Shown here: one piece after another, positions 1 to 10,560 of the stretch
Layout of the letters: every line of letters starts with the position of its first letter
How positions within the stretch are numbered: position 1 is the stretch's first letter
Source of the DNA: Helochares maculicollis
Taxonomy: Eukaryota > Arthropoda > Insecta > Coleoptera > Hydrophilidae
NCBI GenBank assembly: GCA_033557835.1
Contig: JAWQRO010000316.1
Span: 1-43,309, forward strand
Length of the DNA stretch: 43,309 nucleotides
Direction: 5' to 3'
The notes under the pieces: model-generated
Told to the model about the DNA's origin: nothing
The model's database searches: none
The model's input: only the letters and a program-made list of their open reading frames with translations
Translations under genes and position numbers: made by a program

Positions 1-848
1 TGAAGAACTTTCAAACAGCCTTAACCAACCTTGGTCAACCATCCAAGAACATTTGCTGCAGATTGGAAAAATAAGCAGAGCTGATGTTTGGGTCCCCCAT
101 AATCTATCCAAACAGAATAAAGCCAACCGGTCCATCACGTGCAACGTATTGCTTCAACGGCATCATACAGATCCGTTTTTTGATCGATTGATGATCACTG
201 GAGACGAAAAATGGGTCCTGTATGACAATCCGAAACGCAATAGGCAGTAGCTCAGCCGAAATGAACTACCACGAACTACTGCAAACTCGGGTTTACACCC
301 CAAAAAGGCACTTCTGTGTGTTTGGTGGAATACACGAGGATTTGTTCACTTTGAAGTGTTAAGTCCTGGACAAACTGTTAATGCAGATGTCTATTGTGAA
401 CAATTGGAACGAATAAAACGGTTTTTGATTGCAAAGTATCCGGCAATTGTCAACAGAAAAGGAGTTATTCTGCAACATGACAATGCAAGACCGCACTGTG
501 CAAAACGGGCCTTAGGCAAAATTAACGAATTGGGGTGGGAGGTACTGCCTCACCCACCATAGTCGCCCGATATTGCACCCACGGATTTCCATTTATTCCG
601 ATCACTGCAGCATTGTCTTAGTGGCAAAAAATTAGAAAATTTTGATGATATCCAAAATGCTATCTCCACATATTTTACAGAAAAACCAACTGATTTTTAC
701 CGTTCCGGCATTGAAAATTTGTATACTAGATGGCAAAAGATTGTTGATAACGAAGGTGAATATATTGTTGATTAGAAATAATAACTTGTTAAAAATGTAG
801 TCGTGTGAATTTAACTTAAGAAAATGACATTACTTTCTGGTCCCTTAA
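1..848 (+). pseudogene. Mariner transposase pseudogene with right inverted repeat, cut by the window edge
   Basis: From base 2 one frame reads as a mariner transposase to a stop at 773-775, about 257 codons. The family runs near 345 residues, so the N-terminal HTH region lies outside the window. Visible blocks are VWVPHNLS, ITGDEKW, a CVWW block, HDNARPH and SPDIAPTDFHLF. All three catalytic aspartates are kept (codons at 203, 479 and 584). The last two have 34 residues between them, the D34D signature of mariner. The visible frame is broken only by two TAG codons: at 248-250 where the family has Trp after KRxRQ, and at 560-562 where it has Tyr in PPYSPD. I see no frameshift. The right terminal repeat seems to end at 848 before a TA; read inward it begins ttaagggaccagaaagtaat. 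It resembles the aactaagtaat pattern of other mariner ends. The subfamily is not settled. Confidence 0.93.
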
Positions 849-850
849 TA
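821..850 (-). repeat. Probable right terminal inverted repeat of the first mariner, with TA
   Basis: About 45 bases beyond the transposase stop lies a segment ending in ttactttctggtccctta followed by ta at 849-850. Mariner elements have 20-30 bp terminal repeats a short way past the stop and always sit at TA dinucleotides. The left partner lies outside the window, so the repeat cannot be confirmed by pairing. Confidence 0.55.
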
Positions 851-852
851 TA

Positions 853-1829
853 TTGGTCATCAATTATCTCACCATAATTTTTGCTAGATAAGAGTTGCTC
901 GAAAAAGATAATTTTCCTTTAATATATGATTTAAAAAACTATTGCAATAGTAAAATTTGGTTGAAATTAGTTTGGTAAGTTTAGGAAGACAATAAACAAA
1001 ATTTGTTTCTGATACACAGACATCAAAAATAGACAAATTGTATTAAGAAAAATTGAAAACCTGTAAATTCGCCTAAAAAAAATGATTCGATTCATGTTCA
1101 TCTTCTAGACAGCGATTGTTGCTGGAGAAAGTAAAACCTCGTTATTTTTAAATAGATAATGATTTTCTCGTTGAATTTTACGAAATAGTCAATTTATTGT
1201 CAGGGAGAAGTCCAAATAAATGTTTGCTCCACTGATAATTAATGATTTGAATCAGTTCAAACCATCAAGGATACTAAAGATGTTTCCGGTTAAGTTAAAT
1301 AACCCAATACTATAAGTTAATGAAACATAACTTCAATATTAGGAATTGAAATGGCTCAAAATCTCTTTGAAAACAAAGTGTACATCATTAGCATATTTAT
1401 TACGTGCTTGTGATGCAGATAACTATTTTCCTTAGGAGAGGACGGAGGATGATATTCAAATTAATGAACTAGGTTGACAATATGTGCTAATATCGGTATC
1501 TAGTAACTTCCAATTTTGGTGTAAAGCGATTAAAAGTAAGCATAACCATATAATCAAATAACAGTACTATTAAATTAGTCCACAAAACTATGAATGCTTT
1601 TTCTAAAGCTTCTTTTGCAAAAGTAGAGTGTCCAACAAATTTGCTAATTGGCCCAATAGCATCTGGCTCTTCACTCGTCAGGATCCTTTTTTCCCTAAAT
1701 CTTGTTAGTAAATCCAAGTTAATTGACCGCAAGCTGACTTTAATTTTATTTACTTTTACTCTTCCTCTTTCATTCCCATTTAGTCACTTAAAACATAACA
1801 ATGTAACGTATCCCATCATAGCATAGTGG
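853..1829. other. AT-rich stretch, nothing recognised
   Basis: Short open frames on both strands at 1,487-1,826 overlap each other and show no family motif or codon pattern. No repeat or RNA structure stands out. Confidence 0.5.
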
Positions 1830-2400
1830 CAATCAGTCGCCTCAGTCATCATCGCATCGTGCTCTTCCTCCAGCGCAGCGTGACGCGACATCTAATTATT
1901 CCACAATTTCGAAGACAAACCGCAGCCTGGTCGTACACAACGATATGATGTGTTGATAATGTTGATTTGCGGTTTGCCTGTCCATCTTTCCGACTGTCTG
2001 CGCGTTTGCATCATCCTTTTACATACATGTACAACACAGATATCTATGTATACAGTCTGGCCGAACGGTTGGAGTGCGCCGACCCTCCGGTCCAAAACAA
2101 GCCGACCGACGGTGGAGTCGGAGGGTCCTCCGCACCGCACCGGAAGTTCTTCTCGTGGTGAATCACATCGCCACAGGTCACTAGATCTCTCGGAATACGA
2201 TCGAAATACAAGCGATGAGTCACCAGAGGCTTTGCTTAGTACTCTATTATTTCATGTGTTTATTTACGGTATTTTACCTGTTACGCGACGGGTTTCGACT
2301 TTTCAAACCGCTTGACGCCGATGTTAATGCGTTCAAATTTTAATTAGTACGCATCGTTGCAGTCAGACTGCTTCGCTTTGAAACGCGAACCTGTTGATGA
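1830..2400. other. GC-richer island, unassigned
   Basis: Base composition rises against the AT-rich surroundings and CpG dinucleotides are frequent, for example around 1,875-1,890 and 2,060-2,150. Open frames of up to 121 codons exist on both strands. They look like a by-product of fewer stop codons: they overlap in several frames and I recognise no domain. It could be a regulatory element, an untranslated first exon, or an old insertion. Composition is the only support. Confidence 0.3.
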
Positions 2401-3136
2401 CTAATCTCCTGGAGCCACAGCAGAGAGCTTTCGATGATAAATGTACTTAGGGGTCATGAAACTTAACTTTTCCATGGCGAGTTACAATTTATGTTATATT
2501 TGGACAATATTCTTTAATTAGAAATTAGAAAGATTTATAAATCAATTTTCTAAAATATGGAATTGTTCAAATTGATTGCACTTTCTGTCAAATAATGTTG
2601 AGAGCATGGCATTTGATTAGAAGTTTTAAGAAAAATAATGAATTGCTACAGTGCCTCAATTTTCATTATTCATTCAGGTGTCAAAATGCATGGGCCAAGC
2701 TATTGCAAAAATCATTCAATTTAGAGAATTTTAAAAACGATAGTTAATATGGCATATGTTTTAAGATGCCCAATTTTGCAGAGAAGAATGGTTCTCATAG
2801 ATTTGTGGCTAATTCTGTCTTCATCAAAATGGATAACCAGGTTTAGTACACATGTAATAAACTTGCCTTTAACATTTAACGGATGGGTTCAACATATAGT
2901 ACTCTACCTTTTTCGGTTTTCTAGTATTTTTAGAAAAAGCTTGCACTATATATCCATTGCAAAACAATAACCATTTAAAAATAGAATATGTTACTTTTAT
3001 ATATATCATGTATATTTGATATATTTATAGATAGGTTCATTTATTACTTATGATACAAGAGTTTTCAAGCACAGTTTGTTCTTTGGTGTAGTAGCCGGAA
3101 TTTTTTTCGCTCTTTAGTAGTTATATCGGACGAAGT
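2401..3136. other. AT-rich stretch, nothing recognised
   Basis: Low-complexity AT-rich DNA. A 73-codon open frame at 2,749-2,970 has no recognisable motif and is of a length expected by chance. Confidence 0.5.
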
Positions 3137-3594
3137 GTTCTGTTCATTGTATTAATTGATTTCCTATTGCAACAAAAATTTGGAATATTGTAGGAGTTGT
3201 AGTTACCTCATTATTTATTTTACATAAATATCATACATACATTTTTACAGTTTTAAAGTACATAGCTTTAAAATCAAAGCTACTGTTAACTGAAGATTTA
3301 GAATATTTTGAACATCAGGTTAGTGAAGATGATAGTCTTGACTATTTTGATTTCATAATTTCAGAATTCGTTCTGTTCATTGTATTAATTGATTTCCTAC
3401 TGCAATAAAAATGTGGAATATTGTAGGAGTTGTAGTTAACTCATAATTTATTTTACATAAACACCATTCATAAATTTTTTACAGTTTTAAAGTACATAGC
3501 TTTAAAAATAAACTGAAAAAGATTTGGAATATTTTGAATATCAGGTTAGTGAAGTTGGTGGTCTTGACTATTTTGATCTCTTACTTTCAGAATT
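3137..3594. repeat. Tandem duplication, two copies of about 230 bp
   Basis: Copy one (3,137-3,369) and copy two (3,370-3,594) both begin with gttctgttcattgtattaat. They stay alignable to the end, sharing ggaatattgtaggagttgta, ttacagttttaaagtacata and ttttgaacatcaggttagtg with a few substitutions and small gaps. The copies abut directly. No open frame spans the unit. Confidence 0.9.
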
Positions 3595-3790
3595 AGACTG
3601 ACACTGTATTGAGTCATAATTGCAGATGAATATTTCCAGAGCACGAGATCTTTTCAATGGCCGATGCGAGCCGAATTGGGCCGAAGCAAATCCGACCTCT
3701 TTTATTTTCAAAATTAGATTGGCACTGTATTGAATCATAGTAGCAGATGGAAATTTCTAGACCACGTTATATCTTCTAAGGCCGAGACGG
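3585..3790. repeat. Second tandem duplication, two diverged copies of about 85 bp
   Basis: The segment from 3,585 (tttcagaattagactgacac) recurs from 3,705 (ttttcaaaattagattggca). Shared blocks are cactgtattga-tcata, gcagatg-aatttc and a closing ggccgag-like motif. It overlaps the end of the preceding ~230 bp duplication, so the locus has seen at least two duplications. Confidence 0.75.
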
Positions 3791-3794
3791 ATAG

Positions 3795-4383
3795 CAAATT
3801 TTAAGTCAATAGCTCTATTTAAACACCTAGTTTACTTGAAAAATGTCAAAACTGTGTAGGTAAACAGGTACTTTCGGTGGTCCTACATGCTTCAAAAGTT
3901 GATACGTATCTAAGTTTTTGCGATAATAGCCGTACACTAAATTTCATCACTCTACCTCAAACGGTCGGAGTGCTATGGTGTTTACATACACACACAGACT
4001 ACATGCCAAAAATGGTCAAAATGGATTCAGAGGCATTCCAAACGCGAAGAACGAGGTCGATTTTTTTCATGATCCCACTGCCTTCCCGTTATTATACTTC
4101 GAATGTAAAAATGCAGACAAAAACGTTAATCTATTTGACCAATCCCATGATTTCATTTCAGTAGAATTCTTGGGGTTTTCCTCTCTTCCTTTACGTCTGC
4201 TTCTCTGCAACTCTTCCGAGATATTTTATGTTGAACTCTCTTGTTTTATTATAACCAAAGTTCAAACATTTTCAATTGTTGTAATTAATTCTGTCACTGC
4301 TAGTATTTCCAGTTCATCTATAATCTCTTCATTTCAAATCAAGCTACTGCTTTGACTAGTCTTAAATACTTTTCTTACCTGAA
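3795..4383. other. Unassigned stretch with a short CA run
   Basis: A short acacacacagac run lies near 3,988. Two overlapping open frames on the plus strand (95 and 126 codons) share no known motif and conflict with each other. The wording around 3,930-4,080 resembles moderately repeated insect DNA, but I cannot name a family. The downstream part of the neighbouring LINE could lie here on the minus strand, too decayed to read. Confidence 0.3.
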
Positions 4384-4735
4384 TCTTGTTTTTCATGGCC
4401 TTGTTTTATACCCTGATCTCGCTTCATAAGGATCGGTTTATATATGGTATTGTCCATTTTTGTTGTCATGCTTATTTCCCTAAGGAATCTTTTATTAAAT
4501 GCATAATATATCTTAGCAGGATTATCTACTATTTCATTTATGTAGTCTTCCATTTTTGTATCTCGTTGTATAATGAAGTATGTAAATTTTACTGAGATTA
4601 AGACCTTAATTTCAAGCTTTAAATTTTCTTGCTCGGAAAGAATCATGTTAATTTTTCCTGCTTTTATTGTAACTAACACTCCTTCCTATACTTTCAAGTT
4701 ATTCTGCAAATTTATGTCTCTTCGAACACGCATAT
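4384..4735 (-). pseudogene. Non-LTR retrotransposon (LINE) reverse-transcriptase fragment
   Basis: The minus strand encodes a stretch like the C-terminal thumb region of LINE reverse transcriptases. Order: a KxxVLVTIKAGKI segment, then FTYFIIQRDTKMEDYINEI, then IYYAFNKRFL, then EISMTTKMDNTIYKPIL. These match the family patterns FKYLGSII..DG...EDI..RI, ..YALNKTFL, and REIS..TK..VY....PIL. The conserved YG(S/C)E(T/S)W motif that should follow PIL is absent, so the copy is broken or truncated there. The frame opens at Met 4,679, but related residues (NLQNNLKV) continue upstream across a stop. This is a relic without endonuclease or fingers domain. The clade (RTE, CR1 or similar) is not settled. 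Confidence 0.65.
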
Positions 4736-4739
4736 ATTA

Positions 4740-5365
4740 GCTAATCTGCTAAAGCACACTAAATTCTAGGTTAAAGTTGGTCAAATTAAGACTTTAAATC
4801 ACCCATGAAACTCCAGAGTGTAGGGTTTTGTCGATTGACTTAGCAAGAATTTAAAAAGTCTGCAATTTTTTGCGACTATGTCCATTTTCATGTTGTTAGT
4901 CTTTAAAATTAAAACATTTTCTGGGTAAATCAAAATCTTGAAGGAATAAATTTCGTCAACAGAATGCAAATGTTTTTTCTTTCCTAAAAATTGTTTAGTT
5001 TGTTGAGAAGAATAAGATCCTACATATTTTATCTCTTGCTTTATTTGACAAACCTTTTTTAAAACTTGTTCCTAAAGTTAGTTTGACTTATTTTATATGG
5101 CATAATTCCCACATTTTTAAATGAAATTTCGGTATTTTCTGAATTACTTAAGATATAAAATTTGCGTAGTTGTAAAAATGTATTTAACTAATAAAGTTCC
5201 ACTTTCAAGAATCACTAAAATTAAAGTTTTAATATCTAAAATGTGATTCTCCAGAATAGCTGGCCTAAGAGCTACGGAAGCATGATGAACTTTAACAATA
5301 GCTATAAATGTGTTGCTCGTACATCGTTAATTAATAAACGTGATGGAGCAAATAGGTTTTCCTGC
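4740..5365. other. AT-rich stretch, nothing recognised
   Basis: No open frame of note, no repeat and no family motif on either strand. Confidence 0.5.
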
Positions 5366-5960
5366 ATAGAACTATTCCCGGGTAATAGAGAGAGGCGCAG
5401 TTGACGCCTGGCTATCTGAGTCACTCCACAGGTGCTTGCTTATATCAAGCATATCCCCTTCGCTGCTTGCCTTCATTATTTCGCGATGCATTATCTACCT
5501 ACGTCTATAATTTCCTCTTTTGTTTGACATGGTAAAGGATTCTAAGAACGGTGGCGTGATTCCACATGCAGATTACCACCACGCCCCTCAATTATAAAAG
5601 GAGTTATCAAGCATTTTCGCTTTATCGTAAAAAAATTCCTAAAACCACTGTGCAACACAGCACTGCACAACTCTGCGTTGTTGGCTACGAGCATATTTTC
5701 AGATGATGTTAAAGGTCTCTTCGTGGAAGCGATAAGCTTTCGATTTGTCGAATGGAGAATGTTATCAACCCTTGATGAATGAATTGCGGAATTGAATAGG
5801 TTCTAATTGAAATAAATCGCAATACTCCAAATAACCAAGCTCTTTCTCACTCATCTGCCGCTGGCTGGTTCATTATACCGCAACTGCAGAGAACCGCCGC
5901 CACCACGCCGCTCCGTAGACTCTTTGTACATGGGGTAATGATTGTTTACGTCTCTGCGTT
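5366..5960. promoter_or_regulatory. Candidate regulatory island with CAGGTG E-box
   Basis: A moderately GC-rich segment between very AT-rich flanks. It contains cacaggtgc at 5,427-5,435, a Snail/Zeb/E-protein type E-box, and ccaccacgcccc near 5,567, a Sp/KLF-like CACC motif. The exact string cacaggtgc recurs inside two other GC-rich islands of this window (38,604 and 40,602). No open frame of interest is present. Regulatory function is an inference from composition and motif words only. Confidence 0.25.
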
Positions 5961-8796
5961 TGGCGTGTAGATAATTTCCATGCTCTGATTGTATGCATGC
6001 GAGTCTGCAACAGTTTATCTGTAGATAGTTGTTATGATGGTAGGTATGGTGGAGTGTGCAAGATGAGCAAAGTCATTTTGTATATTCCGTTTTCCTTTTG
6101 ATCTGACAGAGATTGTTAAGTGTAGATTTCAATGCATTTCTGCAAGGATTAATTTTTGAAAGTTCACGTGGTTTCTTGGTCAAAATTGATGTGTAGATTA
6201 GATAGTATTACTAAGCTACTTTTTTAGACAACAAACATGTTAACTTTTTTCAAAAACGTTACACTGGGATAATTTGTCGTGGCTTAATGTAAGAAAAAGC
6301 AGTTGGAGCTACTTATTTATAATCTTTTTACATTTGATTGCTTCTTAGACTATTATTTATATACAGAAAATTACTTACGCGATTTTTTTGAAGTTGTGTC
6401 TATTTATTTACAGTGCTCTTATGATAAAACGCGGAAGATAGCGTTATGCCACTCTCATATGCAACTCTCTTTACTCTATTGTGTCTATATTGTTAAGCAC
6501 TAAACTGTTCTCTACTGTCTTCATCGCTGGGCGCCTCACTATAGCGACCATTCTTTTAGAAAAACTATCCAGAATAGTTGAGAGCATAGCAGGCAGATAT
6601 AATCGATTCTCAAAAATACTTTTTGGCACTTCTGTGCTCCTGAGACACATATGGATCCTTAATGAACCGGAAGAAAATTTAAAGTCTATCAAATGGGGGA
6701 GAACACGAAACAATTAAATTATGCATACAGTTATGTCAATTGCAAGTCTTTATATGCTTTTTGGGTATTTAGAACCACTGGAAATATCTGTTTACCACAC
6801 AGCTTTAAAGTTTTTTCATATAAATTAGTCGTTTAAGTAGGACTAGCAGGTTAAAATTTGGTACAAACCTAAAATACAATTAAAAATTAGTAGATGCAAA
6901 ATTTTGACGAGGTGGGAGCACTAGAAGTGTATTTTTTTAATCACGAGTGTCGTATAAAATAATCTCTCTACAAAGCGATAAATATTTCAACACTTTCTGC
7001 TTGTACGTCAAAACTATTAAGCTACAAAGCTTACCATAATTAGCTATTGTAAGTTTTAGAGCTCTTCGTGATTATGATGACTATTCCTTAACATTTACTG
7101 CTAGGAGGATTTTCTATGGCTACTGTTCATTATCGTAATAAAGTGATTTTCTAAATAATTCACTTTGAAGTTAAGCCTGGTGACTTTTCAGCATATATTT
7201 TCCATATTCGTTAAACATGCTTCGATTTTTAGAATTTTTGTTTGTAATTCCGCCTTAAAATTAGTTCCTAAGATTTACTAAAGTTATTTTTCTCGCACAT
7301 CCCTCAGAATTGTCAAAGTGAAATTTTGATTCTCATAATTTTCTGGGTTATGTTTAGGTTCAAAATTGTAAATAGCCATCACAATCTTGAATATTCATCA
7401 CTTGCTCGCTTCAATAACTAAAAGAAATTTCAGCACTTTGCATGATTCATTTTACTGACTCTCATTAGTCTGCAGCATTATAATTCAATAAAATGCCTAA
7501 AACAATATCTTTCTAGATTACTCATGAGTAAGCCTTATTTTCAGGATTTTTAAGAATCCATGCCAAAAATAGGCTAGATTTTCAAAGTTTTTTTGCAATA
7601 CGTTTATGTTAAGAACTGTTGGAACCAAAACATAGAACTTACGCTACATTTCTACAGTATAATTGAAAGCGTTTCAATTATTGTTATTACTATTGCAATG
7701 TGTTGCTATGAATCAACATTAAATTAAGTGACGTTAATTATCCGATATGTTTCAGTAAATTTAAAATTATTTCAAATTAAAGTTTGGCTCGTATTAACGC
7801 ATGCATTCGTTTATCTTTCAATGTTACTCTTATGATATAAATGTATACATATTAGGCACTTCTAAATTCTTGAAATTTGACCCTTAAACCGTTAATGTTT
7901 AGTCATGCAATTCATTATCCTGGAGGTGTTTCCCGATTCTGAAATCTAAATATCGTAAATGTTTGAGGACGAGTCCCTAAATTTGAAATTTTGTATCTTT
8001 CATTCCAAATCTTTCACTTTGGGTACCGTGATCTTGGATTTATGATCGTACACTTATTGTCTATTGTAAATTTGAATATTTCGTCCTGGTTGTTTGACTC
8101 TTTTTATCCAGACATTTTGAATATTTCTAAGGTTAATTTATAAGGTCTTGATTTTAGAGGTTTTGATAGGCAAATGTTAAAATGTGAATCTGGATACTTT
8201 GACTTGTGCAGCCCGGCTTCCTGATTTTGGAAGATACTAACAATACATTTTTTTAGCCAAACTCGTTCAGCAAATATGTATTTTCTGTAAAAAGTACTGG
8301 AAAATAAATTCGGCGTAGAAGTAATCATTTGCTTTTTTTGGATAGCCATACCACAAGGTAAAATATTTAGGGGTTTTGGGTCCTTTGTTATATTTGCTAA
8401 TCTGTATTGAGAGCAGATCTCATCTCCACGTTAACGAAGATACCGTAGTTCTAAAAAGTTTTTACTGCAAGGCTTATGAACCGTGGAAAAATTTTAAAAA
8501 GCTGAAGAAAAAGAAGTGGTATGATACACACAACGAAATTTAGGGAAGGAAGTTCGAGAAAAATGGAGGTCGATGGTATTGTCGAAATGTTTTGTTTATT
8601 GGAAAATATGGGAGTGAGATTTTTATATTTTGTTAGAAATCGAGATTCAAAAACCTATTAATCGTTGTGTAAGTTGCTTCTTGTGGGAAAATTGTAGTGA
8701 CCAAAAAATGTGTTGTTCATGTTCAAAAACATATAGGTACATGTCTACATGCATTTAAAAAATATGAACTTGGTGGCAAAGGAAAACTGGTAAATA
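5961..8796. other. Long AT-rich stretch, nothing recognised
   Basis: Several 66-81 codon open frames (6,303-6,717 and 8,104-8,349) show no motif and overlap in opposite directions. No transposon ends, tandem repeats or RNA genes were seen. Confidence 0.45.
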
Positions 8797-8925
8797 GATT
8801 GGCCAATTGTCTGTGAATTTTGGCAAGACTATTACGACACAATTACACTGCCACAGGAATTTCTAGATGATGCAACAATTAAAAGAAGACTCAAAAAAAC
8901 TCCTATGAATTGGCTTCTGCATTAA
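8797..8925 (+). pseudogene. Short unassigned open frame ending in a stop
   Basis: A 42-codon frame follows a TAA at 8,791 and ends at TAA 8,923. The peptide starts DWPIVCEFWQDYYDTITLP and continues with a basic KRRLKKTP segment. It has a more protein-like composition than its AT-rich surroundings would give by chance, but it has no ATG start and I recognise no family. It may be a transposon scrap, an exon end, or chance. Confidence 0.15.
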
Positions 8926-9542
8926 TAGTTATTAACGTGTTTAGAACTATCTCTGAGCTAACTAAGACCTATTACCTTAGATAAGTAATTAATTATGAGA
9001 TGAAAAAGACTAAAATAGTAGGATAGTCAGTTCTGACTAGTAACAATAAAATCAAGTAGAAGAAAAGTGAGGAAAATTATCTCTGCGTAAGCAGACACTA
9101 TCCTTAAAAAAACTAAAAGGAAAAATAAAACATTTGTTTTGTAAATTAAAAGATATACATTTAAATATATTTCATTTTAAACTAATATGTGAGCGATTCC
9201 TATAAACGAGGAATTGCAATGCTTATAACATTTATTTTATGTTAACAATAAATTATCCTTTGCATTTTAAACAAGTTAATACCACCTGAATTGGTTAATT
9301 TTGGGTGAGTCCCTAGACTACTTAAATTATATTGTAAAACCAGACGGATTAAATACGAAGAGACAAAACGCGTCTAAAACACGACAAATGCTCAAAGTGA
9401 TGGTAGACATAATAGGTCCAATAAAAATTTGTCTAAAAACTTGAAAATGGTAATCTCGAGGATTATACAAATAAGTACTTTATAAAAACATTTTAATCAC
9501 CTGGTAAATCAGAAAAACCTTGAGTTATTTAGTATAATACCA
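8926..9542. other. AT-rich stretch, nothing recognised
   Basis: No family motif or repeat seen; only short frames. Confidence 0.5.
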
Positions 9543-9802
9543 TCATTTCCTTGTTGCCTGATACGTCGCCTCGCGCAATGCGTCGTCAAGGAGTCGTTCA
9601 TTTATGGAGGTACCCACATCGCAACACTCTTCCACGTCTAGAATACATTCAGATCTCTTAATAAACGATGCAACAATATGAGCATATCCGATGTCCTTTC
9701 GGCATTTTTATTAACAACGTCCTTCAGAAAATCCTCTGCAAACCATTCGCCGTTATGCGCACGAAGATGGCAGGCAGGTGCTACCCATATTGAATTATGT
9801 GT
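9543..9802 (-). pseudogene. Two overlapping unassigned frames in a GC-richer patch
   Basis: On the minus strand, frame A (9,802 down to a TAG at 9,638) contains WFAEDFLKDVVNKNAER. Frame B (9,707 down to a TGA at 9,543) contains SECILDVEECCDVGTSINER and a closing DDALREATYQATRK. Both have protein-like composition, and the GC content drops outside the pair. A single frameshift near 9,705 would join them into one C-terminal segment of about 85 residues. Neither has a convincing start codon. I do not recognise the family. It could be the tail of a decayed transposon gene or a terminal exon; chance overlap is also possible. Confidence 0.2.
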
Positions 9803-10029
9803 TCATTCTAACTTTGCACGTACGTAGCGCCAATTAATGCATTTGTTTTTTGATAACAAGCCGAGATACAGGATGCTTTGAAAAAATTCGCTCAAGTACA
9901 ACAATTAAAATCGTACCGTCTTTAATTATAAATAAACTAAAAGTAATCCAAGAAGACTACCTATCAATTATCTCCACCGAAGAGCTATAATTAACAATAG
10001 TTAATTATCAAATTACGTCAACACAGCTT
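9803..10029. other. Mixed-composition spacer, nothing recognised
   Basis: No frame, repeat or signal that I can support. Confidence 0.4.
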
Positions 10030-10560
10030 CGTCTGAGAAGACAAGTCGAACGCGCCCGTTGATAATAAGGCAGGTTTGATATTCAAAAGATTCATGCCCG
10101 CTCAGAAGCGGGCGCTTGGGCGCCCCTACTTGCCGCCTCTCGGCGCTCGGCGTCGCAACGCACCCGAATTTTGCTCGAAAAGAAGCCGTTGAAGAGAAGA
10201 AGAAAAAATGCCGCCATTGTTACGAGGTTATAATAAAGTATCAATTTCCAAGATGAATATTTAATAATGTTTTGTCGCAAGCGGCCTTGGGAAGATTGAG
10301 TTACACCGTGTCAGAGGAGCGTTCGCGACATTCATTTATTATCTCTAAAATTTCCACTGATCTGCTAAAGTTAGAATAAATCGCTCGACGGCGCGCTAAA
10401 AACTGATATCATAATTCAAAAAGTCCACCGACCAAGTAATTATATAAATCTATCGGCAAACGACGCGGCGGCTGCCTCTTCTTTGCTCTTCTCTCGCTCG
10501 CTCGCATCTCATATAAATCCTACAAATGCCAAGGTGACTGTGCTTTGAATATAAACTCAC
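10030..10560. promoter_or_regulatory. CpG-containing island, candidate promoter or enhancer
   Basis: This is one of the GC-richest segments in the window, with CpG-dense runs near 10,096-10,165 and 10,455-10,475. It includes a ctcttctctcgctcgctcgc stretch near 10,488 that resembles GAGA-factor target DNA. TATAAATC-like words occur near 10,443 and 10,513, but no initiator sits at the expected distance. A 62-codon minus-strand frame at 10,092-10,280 starts with a hydrophobic run (MAAFFLLLFNGFF from an internal Met). It ends abruptly and could be chance. No transcription evidence is available from sequence alone. Confidence 0.3.
10096..10125. repeat. Two overlapping, mutually exclusive GC hairpins
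   Basis: Hairpin one is gcccgct-caga-agcgggc (10,096-10,113), a perfect 7 bp stem. Hairpin two is gggcgc-ttgg-gcgccc (10,110-10,125), a perfect 6 bp stem. They share 10,110-10,113, so only one can form at a time. Such stems are rare by chance in AT-rich DNA, but less so inside this GC-rich island. Confidence 0.6.

Noticed and set aside
1950..2315. 121-codon plus-strand frame with Ser/Arg-rich segment
   Set aside because: Three frames on two strands overlap here and none shows a motif or consistent codon use.
10092..10280. Minus-strand 62-codon frame with a signal-like hydrophobic run
   Set aside because: It ends in a compositionally biased Arg/Ala tail with no further exon or motif; likely a product of the island.
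10440..10560. TATA boxes near 10,443 and 10,513
   Set aside because: No initiator or downstream promoter element at the right spacing; TATAAAT words are common in this AT-rich DNA.
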